The position numbers and the translations under genes were made by a program. This document shows, one piece after another, positions 50,988 to 59,085 of a stretch of DNA of 64,000 nucleotides (position 1 is its first letter; each line of letters begins with the position of its first letter). The notes under the pieces are model-generated. The model worked only from the letters and a program-made list of their open reading frames with translations, was not told the origin of the DNA and ran no database searches. Source of the DNA: Duganella sp. Root336D2 (GTDB lineage: Bacteria > Pseudomonadota > Gammaproteobacteria > Burkholderiales > Burkholderiaceae_D); NCBI RefSeq assembly GCF_001425005.1, contig NZ_LMDB01000037.1:315269-379268 (forward strand), written 5' to 3'.

Positions 50988-52538
50988 TTACTTGGCGCGG
51001 CGCTTGAAGTCGCGCAGGCGGAAACCGAGCGCGAACAGGGTGCCGAAGTACACCACTGCGCAGGCGCCGATCACCAGGAACAGCGCGCCGGCGCGCAGGA
51101 AAGCGTGTTGGCGCATGCCCAGCCAGTCGAATTGCTGCGCACCGCACCAGCCGGCAAGCCCCATCAGGACTACCGCCGCCAGCAAACGGGCCAGGAACTT
51201 TGGCCACCCCGGTTGCGGATTGTAGATGCCCTTCGCGCGCAGGCCCCGGTACAGCAAGGCGGCGTTCAGCAGCGCCGCCACGCTGATCGACAGCGCCAGC
51301 CCGGCGACCTTGAACTGCCAGACGAAAGCCAGGTTCATTACCTGGGTCGCAACCAGGGTGATGACACCGATGCGCACCGGCGTGCGCACATCCTGGCGCG
51401 CATAAAATGCCGGCGTCAGCGATTTGACCAGGATGATGCCGACCAGGCCGACCGCATAAGCCAGCAAGGGCTGCGCCGACATCACGGCCGCGAAGTCGGT
51501 GAACTTACCGTTGTGGAACAGGGTTGCCATGAGCGGCAACGCCAGCACAGCAATACCTACCGCCGCCGGCATGGCCAGCAGGAAGGTCAGGCGCAAGCCC
51601 CAGTCCAGCAGGGACGAATATTCGTCGTGGTCCTGTTCCTGGCTGGCCTTTGACAGGCTAGGCAGCAGGATGGTACCCAGCGCCACGCCGAGCAAGGCGT
51701 TGGGGAATTCCATCAGGCGGTCGGCGGCGGTCAGCCAGGACACGCTGCCTTCCTGCATCCAGGAGGCATACGTGGTGTTGATCATCAGGCTGATTTGCGC
51801 CACCGACACTGCAAACAGGGCAGGGAGCATATTTTTCAGCATGCGGCGCACGCCCGGATCGGCCAGGCCGACGCGCGGATTCCATGACAAGCGTGGCAGC
51901 ATGCCGATCTTCACCAGCGAGGGCACCTGGATCGCAACCTGCAGGACGCCGCCCACCACGACCGCGATCGCCATGGCATAAACCGGTTGCTTCAAGTGCG
52001 GAGCCAGGAACAGGGCAGCGGAGATGAAGGAGATGTTCAGCAGCACCGGGGTAAAGGCCGGGATCTTGAACTGGCGCCAGGTATTCAGTACGCCGCTGGA
52101 GAGCGCGACGAAGGACATGCAAGCGATATAGGGGAACATCAGGCGCGTCATCCACACTGCGGCGTCAAACGATGCCGGATCCTTGCTCAAGCCCGAACCA
52201 ATCAGATAGATGAACAGCGGAGCGCCTATAATCCCCACCGCACTGGTGAGCAGCGTGGCCCAGACCAGGACGGTCGCCACATGGTCGACCAGGGAACGGG
52301 TAGCCTCTTCACCCTGCCTGTTTTTGTATTCTGCCAACATTGGCACAAAAGCCTGCGAAAAAGCGCCTTCCGCGAACAGGCGGCGCAACAGGTTGGGAAT
52401 GCGGAAGGCAATGTAGAACGCGTCGGTCATGCCGCCCGCGCCGAAAGCGCGGAAGAACAGGACTTCACGGAGCAGCCCCGTAATGCGGGACAACATTGTC
52501 ATGCTTGAAATAGCGGCGAGGGTCTTGAGCAAGTTCAT
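50988..52538 (-). CDS. murJ: Lipid II flippase MurJ
   Basis: 516-residue membrane protein of the MOP superfamily that moves lipid II across the inner membrane for peptidoglycan synthesis. The opening (MNLLKTLAAISSMTMLSRITGLLRE), TDAFYIAFRIPNLLRRLFAEGAFSQAFVPMLAEYK and PLLAYAVGLVGIILVKSLTPAFYARQDVRTPVRIG are classic MurJ. About 14 helices. It is divergent from rpsT, an arrangement common in betaproteobacteria. A TATAAT lies only 8 nt upstream of the ATG, so the leader may be very short. Confidence 0.95.
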   Translation of the reverse strand: MNLLKTLAAISSMTMLSRITGLLREVLFFRAFGAGGMTDAFYIAFRIPNLLRRLFAEGAFSQAFVPMLAEYKNRQGEEATRSLVDHVATVLVWATLLTSAVGIIGAPLFIYLIGSGLSKDPASFDAAVWMTRLMFPYIACMSFVALSSGVLNTWRQFKIPAFTPVLLNISFISAALFLAPHLKQPVYAMAIAVVVGGVLQVAIQVPSLVKIGMLPRLSWNPRVGLADPGVRRMLKNMLPALFAVSVAQISLMINTTYASWMQEGSVSWLTAADRLMEFPNALLGVALGTILLPSLSKASQEQDHDEYSSLLDWGLRLTFLLAMPAAVGIAVLALPLMATLFHNGKFTDFAAVMSAQPLLAYAVGLVGIILVKSLTPAFYARQDVRTPVRIGVITLVATQVMNLAFVWQFKVAGLALSISVAALLNAALLYRGLRAKGIYNPQPGWPKFLARLLAAVVLMGLAGWCGAQQFDWLGMRQHAFLRAGALFLVIGACAVVYFGTLFALGFRLRDFKRRAK

Positions 52539-52546
52539 GGGCGCTG

Positions 52547-52552
52547 ATTATA
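52547..52552 (-). promoter_or_regulatory. murJ: Possible -10 element of murJ
   Basis: A perfect TATAAT on the minus strand, 8 nt before the murJ ATG. No good -35 is found at 16-18 nt. If used, the transcript would begin within a few bases of the start codon. Confidence 0.4.
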
Positions 52553-52582
52553 GCGAAAGCAGCAACGCCCCGACATTTAGAA

Positions 52583-52611
52583 TTGCCCTGGCAGCAAAAC
52601 CCCGTTATAAT
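52583..52611 (+). promoter_or_regulatory. rpsT: Sigma-70 promoter of rpsT
   Basis: TTGCCC (52583-52588), a 17-nt spacer and a perfect TATAAT (52606-52611). Transcription would start near 52618, giving a leader of about 115 nt before the rpsT ATG. Confidence 0.75.
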
Positions 52612-52733
52612 TTAAGGCTGTACAGAATTCAGTATGGCAGGCAGCGACGTTCAGCCGGCTCTGAAAACACCGCACCGGTTTGGCAAACGCTATTGTTTGC
52701 AAACGAACTTTGACAACGAATTAGGATTCTCAA

Positions 52734-53000
52734 ATGGCAAATACCGCACAAGCGCGCAAACGCGCTCGTCAAGCAGTTAAGCAAAACGCTCACAACTCCG
52801 CTCAGCGTTCGACCCTGCGCACCGCGATCAAAGCTGTTCGCAAGGCGATCCAGGCTGGCGACAAAGCTGCTGCTACCACCATCTTCCAGGCTTCCGTGTC
52901 GACCATCGACTCGATCGCTGACAAGAAAATCATCCACAAGAACAAGGCTGCTCGTCACAAGAGCCGTCTGGCAGCTGCCCTGAAGGCACTGTCCGCCTAA
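52734..53000 (+). CDS. rpsT: 30S ribosomal protein S20
   Basis: 88-residue, very basic protein binding 16S rRNA. It has the S20 marks MANTAQARKRARQAVKQNAHN, RSTLRTAIKAVRKAI and KKIIHKNKAARHKSRLAAALKAL. Length is typical. It stands alone between its own promoter and terminator. The roughly 115-nt leader may hold translational control, as in other S20 genes, but none is shown here. Confidence 0.97.
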   Translation: MANTAQARKRARQAVKQNAHNSAQRSTLRTAIKAVRKAIQAGDKAAATTIFQASVSTIDSIADKKIIHKNKAARHKSRLAAALKALSA

Positions 53001-53045
53001 GTTCGTGTGCTGGCAGCATTAGCCGCCAAACAGGTGTACCGGAAT

Positions 53046-53078
53046 AACCCGCATGGCATTGCGCCATAGCGGGTTTTT
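53046..53078 (+). terminator. Rho-independent terminator of rpsT
   Basis: AACCCGC-ATGGC pairs with GCCAT-a-GCGGGTT (one bulged base), followed by TTT. Confidence 0.8.
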
Positions 53079-53088
53079 CACTTTGCGC

Positions 53089-53379
53089 CTACTTCATCGA
53101 AGCAGCCATGGAAGCGGCGGAGGCTGCCGATGCGGCAGCAGAGGCCGCGGCAGAAGCGGCTTTCTTGGCTTTCTTGGCCGATTTCTTGGCGGAGGCCGCG
53201 TCCGAAGCGGCGGCCGAAGCGGCCGATGCGGCGGAAGCCATTGGTGCGGCGGATGCCATCGAGGCAGCGGATGCTGCGGCGGAAGCCGAGGCGGAAGCCG
53301 AGCCTTTCAGGTGGTGGTCGGCAGCGAAGGCGGAGAGGGAAAGCAGGGAGGCAAGCAGCGCGACAGTAGTCTTAGACAT
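53089..53379 (-). CDS. Small Ala/Ser-rich exported protein, unknown function
   Basis: 96-residue protein with a good signal peptide (TTVALLASLLSLSAFA-AD) and a mature part made almost only of Ala and Ser with regular Met/Asp/Pro breaks and one basic block (AKKSAKKAKKAA). The coding strand is supported by AAGGAG 6 nt before the ATG. Alternating Ala-Ala-Ser units suggest a helical or disordered surface peptide. No family is recognised. Confidence 0.7.
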   Translation of the reverse strand: MSKTTVALLASLLSLSAFAADHHLKGSASASASAAASAASMASAAPMASAASAASAAASDAASAKKSAKKAKKAASAAASAAASAASAASMAASMK

Positions 53380-53459
53380 GGCGAACTCCTTTTATAGTGG
53401 ATGAAGGTTCTGGTGAACCTGATTCATCAACGCTGCCGCGACTTGCCTGGTTGACTTAT

Positions 53460-54023
53460 TTAGTGCGTGCTCAGGTCGTCCGCTGAAACTTCCATCCATT
53501 CGCCCGGCATCAGCGGGTGGCTGGCCAGCGATATGGCGCCGATGGCCGAGCGCACCAGGCGCAGGGTAGGGTGGCCGATGGCGGCGCTCATGCGCCGTAC
53601 CTGACGGTTTTTGCCTTCTTGCAGGGTGATCGCCAGCCAGGACGTGGGCTGGCCGGCGCGCTGGCGGATCGGCGGATTGCGCGGCCACAGCCAGGCCGGC
53701 TCGGCGATGCGTACCGCCTTGCAGGGCAGGGTGGTGAAGTCGCCCAGGTCGAGCGGCGCCTGCAGGCGCCCCATGGCGTCGGCATCCGGCACGCCTTCCA
53801 CCTGTACCAGGTAGGTCTTGGCTTCCTTGCGATCGGGGTGGGCAATCTTGTGCTGCAATTTGCCATCGTCGGTCATCAGCATCAACCCCTCGCTGTCATA
53901 GTCGAGGCGGCCGGCCGGGTAGACGTTCGGGATCTTGATGTAATCGGCCAGGGTTTCCTTATCCCCGGAGGGGGAAAACTGGCACAATACCTGGAAAGGT
54001 TTATTAAAAAGTATCAGGGGCAT
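53460..54023 (-). CDS. rluE: RluE-type 23S rRNA pseudouridine synthase
   Basis: 187-residue enzyme of the RsuA/RluB/E/F family, without an S4 domain, converting a 23S rRNA uridine to pseudouridine. The catalytic motif is AGRLDYDSEGLMLMTDDG (Asp at about residue 41). Other marks are ILFNKPFQVLCQFS at the start, EAKTYLVQVEG and LQEGKNRQVRRMSAAIGHPTLRLVR. The compact size and motif spacing fit RluE; the exact rRNA position is inferred from the family. It is divergent from icd. Confidence 0.85.
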   Translation of the reverse strand: MPLILFNKPFQVLCQFSPSGDKETLADYIKIPNVYPAGRLDYDSEGLMLMTDDGKLQHKIAHPDRKEAKTYLVQVEGVPDADAMGRLQAPLDLGDFTTLPCKAVRIAEPAWLWPRNPPIRQRAGQPTSWLAITLQEGKNRQVRRMSAAIGHPTLRLVRSAIGAISLASHPLMPGEWMEVSADDLSTH

Positions 54024-54125
54024 AGGTTGGTAGTATAGCGCCCAGTAAAATACTGGTGCATAATGTGGAACGCCAGTGTCTTATGTCTTATAGAAGACTG
54101 CCAAACCCCTTCTTCGGAGAACACG

Positions 54126-55379
54126 ATGTACCAACATATCAAAGTACCTGCCGACGGCCAGAAAATCACCGTTAATGCCGATTATTCCCTGAGCGTGCCT
54201 GACACCCCGATCATCCCTTACCTGGAAGGCGACGGCACCGGCGTCGACATCACCCCGGTGATGATCAAGGTGGTGGACGCGGCGGTTGCCAAGTCGTACG
54301 GCGGCAAGCGCAAGATCAGCTGGATGGAAATCTTCGCCGGCGAAAAGTCGACCAAGGTCTACGGCCCGGACGTATGGCTGCCGGAAGAAACCCTGAAGGT
54401 ACTGAAGGACTACGTCGTGTCGATCAAGGGCCCGCTGACCACCCCGGTCGGCGGCGGCATCCGTTCCCTGAACGTGGCCCTGCGCCAGGAGCTGGACCTG
54501 TACGTCTGCCTGCGCCCCGTACGCTACTTCAAAGGCGTGCCATCGCCAGTACGCGAGCCTGAGAAGACCGATATGGTGATCTTCCGCGAGAACTCGGAAG
54601 ACATCTACGCCGGCATTGAATGGCAGGAAGGCTCGGAAGGCGCCAAGAAGCTGATCGAATTCCTGACCAGGGAAATGGGCGTGAAGAAGATCCGCTTCCC
54701 TGAAACTTCGGGCATCGGCATCAAGCCGGTGTCGATCGAAGGCACCGAGCGCCTGGTGCGCAAGGCGATCCAGTACGCGATCGACAACGACAAGCCGTCC
54801 GTGACCATTGTCCACAAGGGCAACATCATGAAGTACACCGAAGGTGGCTTCCGTGACTGGGCCTACGCGCTGGCGCAGAAGGAATTCGGTGCTGAGCTGA
54901 TCGATGGCGGCCCATGGTGCAAGTTCAAGAATCCGAAGACCGGCCGCGAGATCACCGTCAAGGATTCGATCGCCGACGCCTTCCTGCAGCAGATCCTGCT
55001 GCGTCCTGCGGAGTACTCGGTGATCGCCACCCTGAACCTGAACGGCGACTACATCTCCGATGCGCTGGCGGCGCAAGTGGGCGGCATCGGCATCGCACCG
55101 GGCGCCAACCTGTCCGACTCCGTGGCCATGTTCGAAGCGACCCACGGCACCGCGCCCAAGTATGCAGGCAAGGATTACGTGAATCCGGGTTCGCTGATCC
55201 TGTCGGCTGAAATGATGCTGCGCCACATGGGCTGGACCGAGGCTGCCGACCTGATCATCTCCGCGATGGAAAAGGCCATCACCTCCAAGAAGGTCACCTA
55301 CGACTTCGCCCGCCTGATGGAAGGCGCGACCCAGGTGTCGTGCTCCGGCTTCGGCGACGTGATGATCGAACAGATGTAA
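54126..55379 (+). CDS. icd: NADP-dependent isocitrate dehydrogenase
   Basis: 417-residue TCA-cycle enzyme, oxidative decarboxylation of isocitrate to 2-oxoglutarate. The start is ATG 54126, which gives the usual MYQHIKVPADG; an upstream ATG at 54063 would add residues not seen in the family. Substrate and cofactor motifs: GPLTTPVGGGIRSLNVALRQELDLYVCLRPVRYF, the phosphorylatable-type FRENSEDIYAGIEW, NIMKYTEGGF, LNGDYISDALAAQVGGIGIAPGANL, and EATHGTAPKYAG for NADP. It is followed by a terminator. Confidence 0.97.
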   Translation: MYQHIKVPADGQKITVNADYSLSVPDTPIIPYLEGDGTGVDITPVMIKVVDAAVAKSYGGKRKISWMEIFAGEKSTKVYGPDVWLPEETLKVLKDYVVSIKGPLTTPVGGGIRSLNVALRQELDLYVCLRPVRYFKGVPSPVREPEKTDMVIFRENSEDIYAGIEWQEGSEGAKKLIEFLTREMGVKKIRFPETSGIGIKPVSIEGTERLVRKAIQYAIDNDKPSVTIVHKGNIMKYTEGGFRDWAYALAQKEFGAELIDGGPWCKFKNPKTGREITVKDSIADAFLQQILLRPAEYSVIATLNLNGDYISDALAAQVGGIGIAPGANLSDSVAMFEATHGTAPKYAGKDYVNPGSLILSAEMMLRHMGWTEAADLIISAMEKAITSKKVTYDFARLMEGATQVSCSGFGDVMIEQM

Positions 55380-55397
55380 TCGATCCGGCTTCAAGCC

Positions 55398-55436
55398 AAA
55401 CCCCATTTCCGCGAGGACATGGGGTTTTTATTTTTC
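55398..55436 (+). terminator. Rho-independent terminator of icd
   Basis: AACCCCAT pairs with ATGGGGTT, then TTTATTTTT. Confidence 0.85.
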
Positions 55437-55473
55437 TCGGCTGGGGCAGCCCTTCAACGTTGGCGCAAGCTGA

Positions 55474-56256
55474 CTACTTGCCGCTATCGCAGGTATGCGA
55501 GATACGCGTCCAGACGGTACGCGAACGGGTTTTCATGGTCGGCGTGCCCGCTTGCATGCGGTCGAGCGCCATGCGGATGCCGGCTTTTTCTTCTGGGTCG
55601 GTGCTATTCTCCATTTCTGCCTTCATGCGTGCAATGGTGGCGGCGTAAGTCGCGTCGCTCTGCTTTTGCATGCCCGGCAGCTCGGCCAGTTGCTGTTTGG
55701 CGCGTGCACGGATCTCGGGCGTCTCACCATGCTCGGCCTGCTGTTTGAGCAAAGGCGACAGGACTGACATATTGGGCGCGGCGCCGGTCGTCACCATCGT
55801 CATATCCGATAGAAATTCCCAGCGCTCCTTGTCGAGTTGGTGCACGGTCAAGTCAAGCCTGCCGAAAGAGCAATTGGCGGTCTGGGTAAAGCCATCCTTG
55901 ATTCTGGTTATCGACTGCACCGTGCAAGCTTCGGCTTGCGGCGGCAAGGGCAGCGTCCCGCCGGTCACGGCCTTGACGCAATGCGTGACCGGAGCACTGC
56001 CCTTGAACTCACGCGTGGCGCTATTTGCGCCGGCTTGCCAGCGTGCGGTTGTATCGCCGTGCTCACCCTCGGTGGTCAAGCGGACTTGGGTAGGGTTGCC
56101 GCTGAAGGCCATCGTACCGTCGGTATCGATGCGGTACAGGCCCAGTGGCGGCAATTCGATGGGCGCCGCCAGACTTGTCTCGCTAGTTAATGCGCCTGCC
56201 GCCAACAGAAGGGCAGCCAGCAGGCGGTGCGTTGTATGCAATTCGAATGTCGACAT
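55474..56256 (-). CDS. Secreted protein, DUF3617-like
   Basis: 260-residue exported protein with a signal peptide (LLAALLLAAGALTSETSLAA). The body has LGLYRIDTDGTM, then cysteines spaced as in DUF3617 proteins (HCVKAV, EACTVQSI, ANCSFG) and a final HTCDSGK, with a helical segment in the second half (QQLAELPGMQKQSD...ARMKAEMENSTDPEEKAGIRMAL). The function of DUF3617 is unknown. AAAGGA lies 6 nt before the ATG, and the gene is 23 nt after the PoNi-like gene, so the two probably form an operon. Confidence 0.6.
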   Translation of the reverse strand: MSTFELHTTHRLLAALLLAAGALTSETSLAAPIELPPLGLYRIDTDGTMAFSGNPTQVRLTTEGEHGDTTARWQAGANSATREFKGSAPVTHCVKAVTGGTLPLPPQAEACTVQSITRIKDGFTQTANCSFGRLDLTVHQLDKERWEFLSDMTMVTTGAAPNMSVLSPLLKQQAEHGETPEIRARAKQQLAELPGMQKQSDATYAATIARMKAEMENSTDPEEKAGIRMALDRMQAGTPTMKTRSRTVWTRISHTCDSGK

Positions 56257-56279
56257 TTATTTTCCTTTTGTTTGTTAAG

Positions 56280-57572
56280 TTATTGCCACTGGCTATGGTT
56301 CAGGCGCTTGAGGCCAAGTTGCTCACATAGCGTCGTGAATTCGGCTTCATGGTGATAGCTGTATAGAAGGGCATTCCAGTTATCGCCGCCGTCGTCGAAG
56401 ACGGCCAGCCGCCGTTCGTTGTCGTTTGCACGGTCTTGCAGCGCATTCAGCATCGTGGTGACGGCGGCCGTTCCTTGCTGCGCCGTATTGGCAAGCCCTG
56501 CTGCGGGTAATTGCCATGCTTCGCACAGGGCCGTTGCCTGGGCGGCCAACGTGGCGTCATCCTTCAAATCGGCGTGCAGCGCCAGGCCACGCGCTGCCAA
56601 CGTCGCCATCAGCGTATGGATAGGCGGCATGGTTTTGCGCTTGCCCAGCGCCTGCCTGGCGGCGTCGGTTAGGGCAGGCTGCTCGCCGCACACCAGCTCG
56701 ATCCAGCGGGCGTACGCTTCGGCTTTGGTCAGGACATAGTCACGCTTGGGTTTTGGTCTGGCGGTAGCGGGCAAGCCCTCAGCCGGGTCCCGCACGCAGC
56801 TGCGCCAGGCGTCGCGCGTTGGTCGAACGTGAGTGCGGTAGTAGTCGACCAGTTCGTGCGGATAGTAGGGCAGGTGGCGGAACGCGCTGTCGTCGACATC
56901 GAAGGCACAAACGGCAAGGCCCAGGTGCAGCGGGAAATATTCGAATGCCGACTTGCCGTCCCCGACCTGCTCGCGGTAGCCGAAAGCCTTCATCAGCCTG
57001 GGCCACTGCTTCATGTAGGTGGCAAATGCCTGCGGCCAGGTTGCGGGCGGCTGCAGCAGCGCACCCACCAGCTGCTCCTCGTGCGGCATCGCCTTATGCT
57101 CAATATCGAGATCAGCCGGGTAGCGCTCACCTGGCGCGAAGGCTTTGCGCACCATCGTAAACAGGACTGGATTGCCGCCCGGCGTGAACCAGTTGTCCAG
57201 ATGCGTCACCTGCGCACCATCGTCATCGAAGCAGACCAAGGCGAACAGCAGCATCCAGCTAGCTGTTTGGTCAACCTGCAGGCGCAGCCGATGATCGGGA
57301 AACAGCTTGGCGCACAAGTCTGCCGCCTGCTGAAGTAAGGGCAGGTAGTCACCATGGAAGTGGTGACGCAGCAAGTCGAGCGAGTCGCCGCGAGCGTAGC
57401 GCTGCAGCAGTCCCCGGGCCAGGTGGCTGGGTACTGCCAGCAGGCTGTATTGGTGCGGATTGTCGGGTTCTTCCAGTGCCTTTCGGATCGCCCCGCTTGC
57501 CAACCGTTCATGACTTTCGACCTGGTAGCTTGTTGATTCCACGGTGGCGGTGAGATTGCGCGGCTTATGCAT
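56280..57572 (-). CDS. PoNi-like (DUF1910/DUF1911) immunity-type protein
   Basis: 430-residue cytoplasmic protein. Residues about 190-246 (WPRLMKAFGY, then EYFPLHLGLAVCAFDVDDSAFRHLPYYPHELVDYY) carry the DUF1911 pattern of PoNi proteins, which neutralise PoNe DNase effectors of type VI/VII secretion. The C-terminal part (about 355-427, RRLAVFDDGGDNWNALLYSYHH) is an extra domain with a DUF6630-like look, so this may be a fusion. No toxin or secretion gene lies nearby. The identification is by pattern recall and needs a profile search. Confidence 0.6.
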   Translation of the reverse strand: MHKPRNLTATVESTSYQVESHERLASGAIRKALEEPDNPHQYSLLAVPSHLARGLLQRYARGDSLDLLRHHFHGDYLPLLQQAADLCAKLFPDHRLRLQVDQTASWMLLFALVCFDDDGAQVTHLDNWFTPGGNPVLFTMVRKAFAPGERYPADLDIEHKAMPHEEQLVGALLQPPATWPQAFATYMKQWPRLMKAFGYREQVGDGKSAFEYFPLHLGLAVCAFDVDDSAFRHLPYYPHELVDYYRTHVRPTRDAWRSCVRDPAEGLPATARPKPKRDYVLTKAEAYARWIELVCGEQPALTDAARQALGKRKTMPPIHTLMATLAARGLALHADLKDDATLAAQATALCEAWQLPAAGLANTAQQGTAAVTTMLNALQDRANDNERRLAVFDDGGDNWNALLYSYHHEAEFTTLCEQLGLKRLNHSQWQ

Positions 57573-57579
57573 ATGAAAA

Positions 57580-57598
57580 ACTTATCCTAAAGATAAGT
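57580..57598 (-). promoter_or_regulatory. Inverted repeat at the ribosome site of the PoNi-like gene
   Basis: ACTTATC-CTAAA-GATAAGT is a perfect 7-bp dyad ending 8 nt before the start codon. On the minus strand the AGGAT ribosome site falls inside it. It could be an operator or a hairpin that masks translation start. Confidence 0.5.
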
Positions 57599-57669
57599 CT
57601 ATCTTACCCCAGCGCACAAAAATTCCCGCGTTGATTCGCCAAATCATGGGAATGCTGGCGGGGGCTGCT

Positions 57670-58170
57670 TTAATTATGCCGGTAATGCAGGCAGGCCAGT
57701 TGCGCGCCGCCGACCACGGCGGTAATGGGGGACGGGCCTGCCAGCGCGAAGCCGGCGCGTTCCAGGACCCGGGCGGAGGCGGCGTTGGCAATGGTGACGT
57801 GGGCGTCGAGGCCGGCCAGCTCCCAGCGGCCATATGCCAGTTCCATCAGGTGCGACAGCGCGGCACCCGCCAGGCCGCGGCCAATGGCGGACGCTGCAAT
57901 GCGATAGCCGACTTCGGCCCGGCCACCGATGCGGTCGATATCTTTCAGGTTGCAGCGGCCAAGAATGCCCCCGTCTTCAATCAACAGGCAGGGATGCAGG
58001 CTGCCGGCCGAATAGCGGGCCAGGTATTCCTCTATATGTGCCGCTACGCCGGACAGCTTGTAAAAGTCGGGCGTTCGCGCATCGACCTGCGATTCGAACC
58101 AATCGCGGTTGGCGAGCTCGAACGCAAGCAGGGCTGGCGTGTCGGCTAGGCTGAGAGTGCGTATTTGCAT
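57670..58170 (-). CDS. GNAT family N-acetyltransferase (RimJ/RimL-like)
   Basis: 166-residue acetyltransferase, start taken as ATG 58170 (MQIRTLSLADTPALLAFELANRDWF). A TTG 30 nt upstream would only add a short unconserved stretch. The GNAT fold is seen in LLIEDGGILGRCNLKDIDRIGGRAEVGYRIAASAIGRGLAGAALSHLMELA, with the RGLAGAA acetyl-CoA loop, and VTIANAASARVLERAGF at the end. RimJ/RimL-like members acetylate N-termini or small molecules. Target unknown. Confidence 0.85.
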   Translation of the reverse strand: MQIRTLSLADTPALLAFELANRDWFESQVDARTPDFYKLSGVAAHIEEYLARYSAGSLHPCLLIEDGGILGRCNLKDIDRIGGRAEVGYRIAASAIGRGLAGAALSHLMELAYGRWELAGLDAHVTIANAASARVLERAGFALAGPSPITAVVGGAQLACLHYRHN

Positions 58171-58206
58171 GACGAAATCAGCATAGTAGTTGCCGGGCAA
58201 GGTGCG

Positions 58207-58229
58207 AAAAAAAACCCCGCAGGGCGGGG
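58207..58229 (-). terminator. Rho-independent terminator of the cold-shock gene
   Basis: On the minus strand CCCCGC-CCT-GCGGGG is followed by eight T (plus-strand A-run at 58207-58214). Confidence 0.9.
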
Positions 58230-58252
58230 CTTTTGCTGATCCGAGGCCAGGG

Positions 58253-58456
58253 TTAGCTGGATTGGATGTTGGAAGCTTGCTTGCCTTTAGGGCCTTGCGT
58301 GACTTCGAACTGCACTTTTTGACCTTCTTTCAGGGTCTTGAAGCCGTTCATGTTAATAGCGGAAAAGTGCGCGAACAAATCCTCACCGCCATCATCAGGA
58401 GTGATGAAGCCAAAACCTTTGGAGTCATTGAACCACTTAACGGTACCAGTTGCCAT
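58253..58456 (-). CDS. Cold-shock protein (CspA family)
   Basis: 67-residue single cold-shock domain: TGTVKWFNDSKGFGFITPDDG with RNP1 (KGFGFI) and DLFAHFSAI with RNP2 (DLFAHF). It acts as an RNA chaperone/transcription antiterminator. It is preceded by AAGG and a long leader (see the promoter entry). Exact paralogue (CspA, CspC or CspE type) cannot be told. Confidence 0.96.
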   Translation of the reverse strand: MATGTVKWFNDSKGFGFITPDDGGEDLFAHFSAINMNGFKTLKEGQKVQFEVTQGPKGKQASNIQSS

Positions 58457-58782
58457 ATTAAAAAAACCTTCATTAAAAACGAATCACACGAGCCATAAAA
58501 GCAAGAAGCTTCCTGCCCCCTCCTCGACAACTCACTTCTTACCGGCATGTACAGAACTGCACAATGTCGATATCGCATTGTTGGCGGAACAATTTTTAAT
58601 GTCAAGCGCTTTCACTAGCACACGGTGAGCTTTTTGCAACAGCTATTTTTGAGGCCCCTTGATTTATGCCAACCTGACCGCCATCTGCGGCAATCGGCGA
58701 AAACGCGTAAGATGAGTACTGGTGGAAATGGCCCTCTTAAATGGGCGTTGCAACTAGTCTGAAAGCATTAGAATATAAGCGT
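58457..58782. other. 326-nt intergenic region between divergent csp and clpS
   Basis: It contains the cold-shock leader and promoter (minus strand, 58457-58605). On the plus strand there is a TAGAAT-like -10 just before clpS (about 58769), but with no well-spaced -35. No open frame is supported; an in-frame ATG at 58741 would extend ClpS with unconserved residues. Confidence 0.6.
58577..58605 (-). promoter_or_regulatory. Sigma-70 promoter of the cold-shock gene with long leader
   Basis: Perfect TTGACA (58605-58600), 17-nt spacer, AACAAT (58582-58577). Start near 58570 gives a leader of about 113 nt, a length typical of cold-regulated csp mRNAs. Confidence 0.7.
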
Positions 58783-59085
58783 ATGGCAACCAAGCATGAC
58801 ACCGAAACCGTCCTGGAACGGCAGGCAATAAAGCCGCCACCTATGTACCAGGTGGCGCTCTTGAACGACGACTACACTCCGATGGAGTTTGTAGTCGCCA
58901 TCATCCAGGAGTATTTCAATAAGGACCGGGAGACGGCCACACAAATTATGCTGAGTGTCCATCGCTACGGCAAAGGCGTGTGCGGCGTTTTCTCTAAAGA
59001 TATAGCTTCAACCAAAGTGGAGTTTGTTTTAACGCATGCACGCAAGGCGGGGCACCCCCTGCAATGTGTGATGGAGGAAGTATGA
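58783..59085 (+). CDS. clpS: ATP-dependent Clp protease adaptor ClpS
   Basis: 100-residue N-recognin that hands N-degron substrates to ClpAP. The start at ATG 58783 gives the family's usual MATKHDTETVLERQ opening. The binding pocket motifs are present: YQVALLNDDYTPMEFVV (with the NDD-xxP/T-x-EFV pattern) and IMLSVHRYGKGVCGVF. It overlaps clpA by 4 nt. Confidence 0.96.
   Translation: MATKHDTETVLERQAIKPPPMYQVALLNDDYTPMEFVVAIIQEYFNKDRETATQIMLSVHRYGKGVCGVFSKDIASTKVEFVLTHARKAGHPLQCVMEEV

Noticed and set aside
53108..53404. Ala/Glu-rich plus-strand frame opposite the Ala/Ser-rich gene
   Set aside because: The minus strand has a signal peptide and a good ribosome site. The plus-strand frame has neither and is a product of the GC-rich repeat.
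58741..58782. Upstream ATG as the clpS start
   Set aside because: It would add 14 residues absent from the ClpS family; MATKHDTETVLERQ at 58783 is the usual opening.
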